A model generated the notes under the pieces. That model had not been told where the DNA came from. It saw only the letters and a list, made by a program, of their open reading frames with translations, and made no database searches. This document shows positions 18,850 through 20,504 of a DNA stretch of 20,504 nt, in pieces. A program made the position numbers and the translations under genes. Origin of the DNA: Zygnema cylindricum (taxonomy: Eukaryota; Streptophyta; Zygnematophyceae; Zygnematales; Zygnemataceae); contig JBBHKE010001725.1 in NCBI GenBank assembly GCA_037447655.1, positions 76,091 through 96,594 of the forward strand. The letters run 5' to 3'. The first letter of the stretch is position 1. Each line of letters begins with the position of its first letter.

Positions 18850-20504
18850 GGTTGCTATTATTTGTAAGCAAAGCTTCCAATCGGTCGGGTACCATATTTA
18901 CTGAAGCATTTCGTATTGGACTAACCGCTCGCCGATGTGTCGAAGCAAATTCTAAATCGATATATAGCAAAACATTCCGATTTTCCATTTTATCCGCTCT
19001 GTCGCTACAGTACTGGCGTGCCCACGAAATATCGCCAATGTCTCGGGTATGCCGGTAACATACAAATAGGCTGATACAGCAAAATTGTAGGGCTTCGGAG
19101 GAGGGAGGGAGGAAGAGGGAGGAAGGGAGGGAGGGAGGGAGGAAGGAAGGGAGGGAGGGAGGAAGGGAGGAAGGGAGGGAGGGAAGGGAGAGAGAGGGTA
19201 GTGGGTAAAAAAGGAGGAAGGGCAAGGTAGAGCGAAGAGAAAGAGGGAAGGGGAGCGGAAGTGAGAAAAGGAGGGAGAAAGGGAGAGAGTTGATCACTCT
19301 CGACCTCCCTCTCTCTCCTTCCATCCCCTTCGCTATCCCCTTCCCTCTCTTGCTCCCTCTCGCTCCCTCTCCCTCTCTCTCTCCCTCTCCCTCTCCTTGA
19401 ACGTACCTATCATTCTCTTTTATCTCTATTTGGTTAAAATCTTAATACAAATCTAAGCTACTAAAATTTTGGCGCCTCTTACCAAATGTATCAAAAATCT
19501 TTTTGCCTACCATCAACGGGTGACACTCACACTTTTGACATTCCATTCGGCCTAGTTCCCATATATACGGCGTTCATAGAAAATCTTTCTTCCGAGGTAT
19601 GACGGTAGACGCATCAAACGTTGAAGTTTGACTTGTAAATACGGTATCTTTCTTCTGACTCAACGCAACATTTATTTACCATGTCCCATTTGGTTTTTGA
19701 TAAACGGTGCTTCGATTTCAAGAAAGAACAATCATTCACGAGATCTCCGGACGTCTTGTAAGCCTAATGTCGACCAGGGCCACTCACGAAATCACTCATA
19801 AAGTCACTCATGAAGAAAGCAAATGCATCACTCTTCCATACAACCACCTATTTTAATAAACCATCTTCAAAACTTTGTCACACACGTATCAAACTCCCAC
19901 TCGAAGACTTTCAACCCTTGACAGTCATAGCTTGTATCTTAAGTGAAAGCCATTTCCTCATTTACGGTAATCGATTTTGGCTCATGAAATACCACTTGCG
20001 CCAGATGGAGACAATTCACTTAATGATGCCAACTAAGTGTAGGAAATGCAGTCGGGGTGAGGAGATGGAGATTGTAAGAGACTTCAATAATTAGACTGGA
20101 CGACTATGCGTCAAAGGCATCTACAAAGGCATGTGACTAGGCTAACGGAAATCACAAATGGTGTCCTTAACAAAAGGTGGACTACAAGAAGGAAGCATGA
20201 AAAATAGAAAGTGTGTGCCTTTTGAGGTAGGAGAAGAACTTGTAGGTATACACTTTGGTAGGGGTATGAGAATAAAAAAAATGATGCATCTCCTCCCCTC
20301 TAATAGGAGAGGAAAGCTTTGTTAGTGTGTAACGACGCGTCGCAAACCTATGATCTAAGTCTAATGGAAGAGAGTGAGGCTCCAAGAGAAGATGGAAAAC
20401 TTTGCAATGTTGTTATTTCGTGAGTTTGAGGTCGGTAGTGTTGCTTGTTATAAAATGCATACAATACTCATGTTTTTAGTAGTAATTACATAGCGTGGGC
20501 TTGT
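18850..20504. other. Region upstream of RPN3 without a recognisable gene
   Basis: Apart from the purine/pyrimidine tracts at 19085-19395, nothing is identified. An open frame at 19810-20094 (94 codons, contains CRKC) and one at 18819-19058 show no family I recognise and no supporting splice or promoter pattern. Confidence 0.5.
19085..19395. repeat. GGAG/GGAA purine tract followed by a CTCCCT pyrimidine tract
   Basis: The plus strand is GGGAGGAA-rich to about 19285 and then CT-rich (19300-19395). The two arms are roughly complementary and could fold into a long imperfect hairpin. The long open frames here are low-complexity artefacts. Confidence 0.8.

Noticed and set aside
18806-19324. 172-codon minus-strand frame
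   Set aside because: Half of it is a Pro/Leu/Ser-rich translation of a CCTCCC tract. There is no recognisable domain, and it overlaps the possible element F end.
19810-20094. 94-codon plus-strand frame with a CRKC motif
   Set aside because: No family resemblance, no neighbouring exon, and the length is easily reached by chance in this composition. Kept only as a note in the intergenic entry.

Overview
The window is nuclear DNA from a eukaryote with large, repeat-filled introns. The one intact gene, on the minus strand (about 18458 down to 7784), encodes RPN3/PSMD3, a PCI-domain subunit of the 26S proteasome lid. Ten coding exons were joined by hand. Every junction has GT..AG ends and the reading phase is kept throughout, giving 1509 nt (502 residues plus stop). 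The N-terminus (MTKEVEM..), the middle, and the C-terminus (..[10 protein letters not shown]) resemble plant RPN3 more than animal PSMD3. The degenerate reverse transcriptase nearby also looks like a type I associate with mosses and streptophyte algae. I infer a streptophyte, probably a non-seed plant or charophyte alga; the species cannot be read from the sequence.

Layout: 1-2157 is AT-rich with no recognisable gene. 2158-3138 is a nested pair of terminal-inverted-repeat transposons: a hAT-like element A with element B inserted in its terminal TA. 3610-3802 is a small MITE (C). 4384-7020 holds a decayed minus-strand non-LTR retrotransposon, with a reverse transcriptase domain followed by a Cys/His and endonuclease-like tail. 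It carries several stops, several frameshifts and a mutated catalytic aspartate. 7784-18458 is RPN3, whose introns carry element E (intron 3), element G with hAT-like D nested inside it (intron 4), purine/pyrimidine tracts and many tandem repeats. A degenerate MITE-like element F lies just upstream of the start codon. 18850-20504 has purine-rich tracts and no recognisable gene.

The most unusual signal is inside RPN3. At least five exon edges (3' ends of exons 1, 3 and 9; 5' ends of exons 2 and 7) are followed or preceded in the adjoining intron by one or more diverged copies of the same exon-intron junction. The copies include translatable exon sequence and often an intact splice site. I call these splice-junction ladders. 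They suggest that the introns grew by repeated tandem duplication across splice junctions, with the exon-proximal copy still used. In intron 1, the three donor-side copies would each introduce an immediate stop codon if spliced in as cassette exons between exons 1 and 2.

A second theme is a family of elements with TA-flanked CACC ends (B, C, E, G, possibly F) that has nested with two hAT-like elements (A, D).
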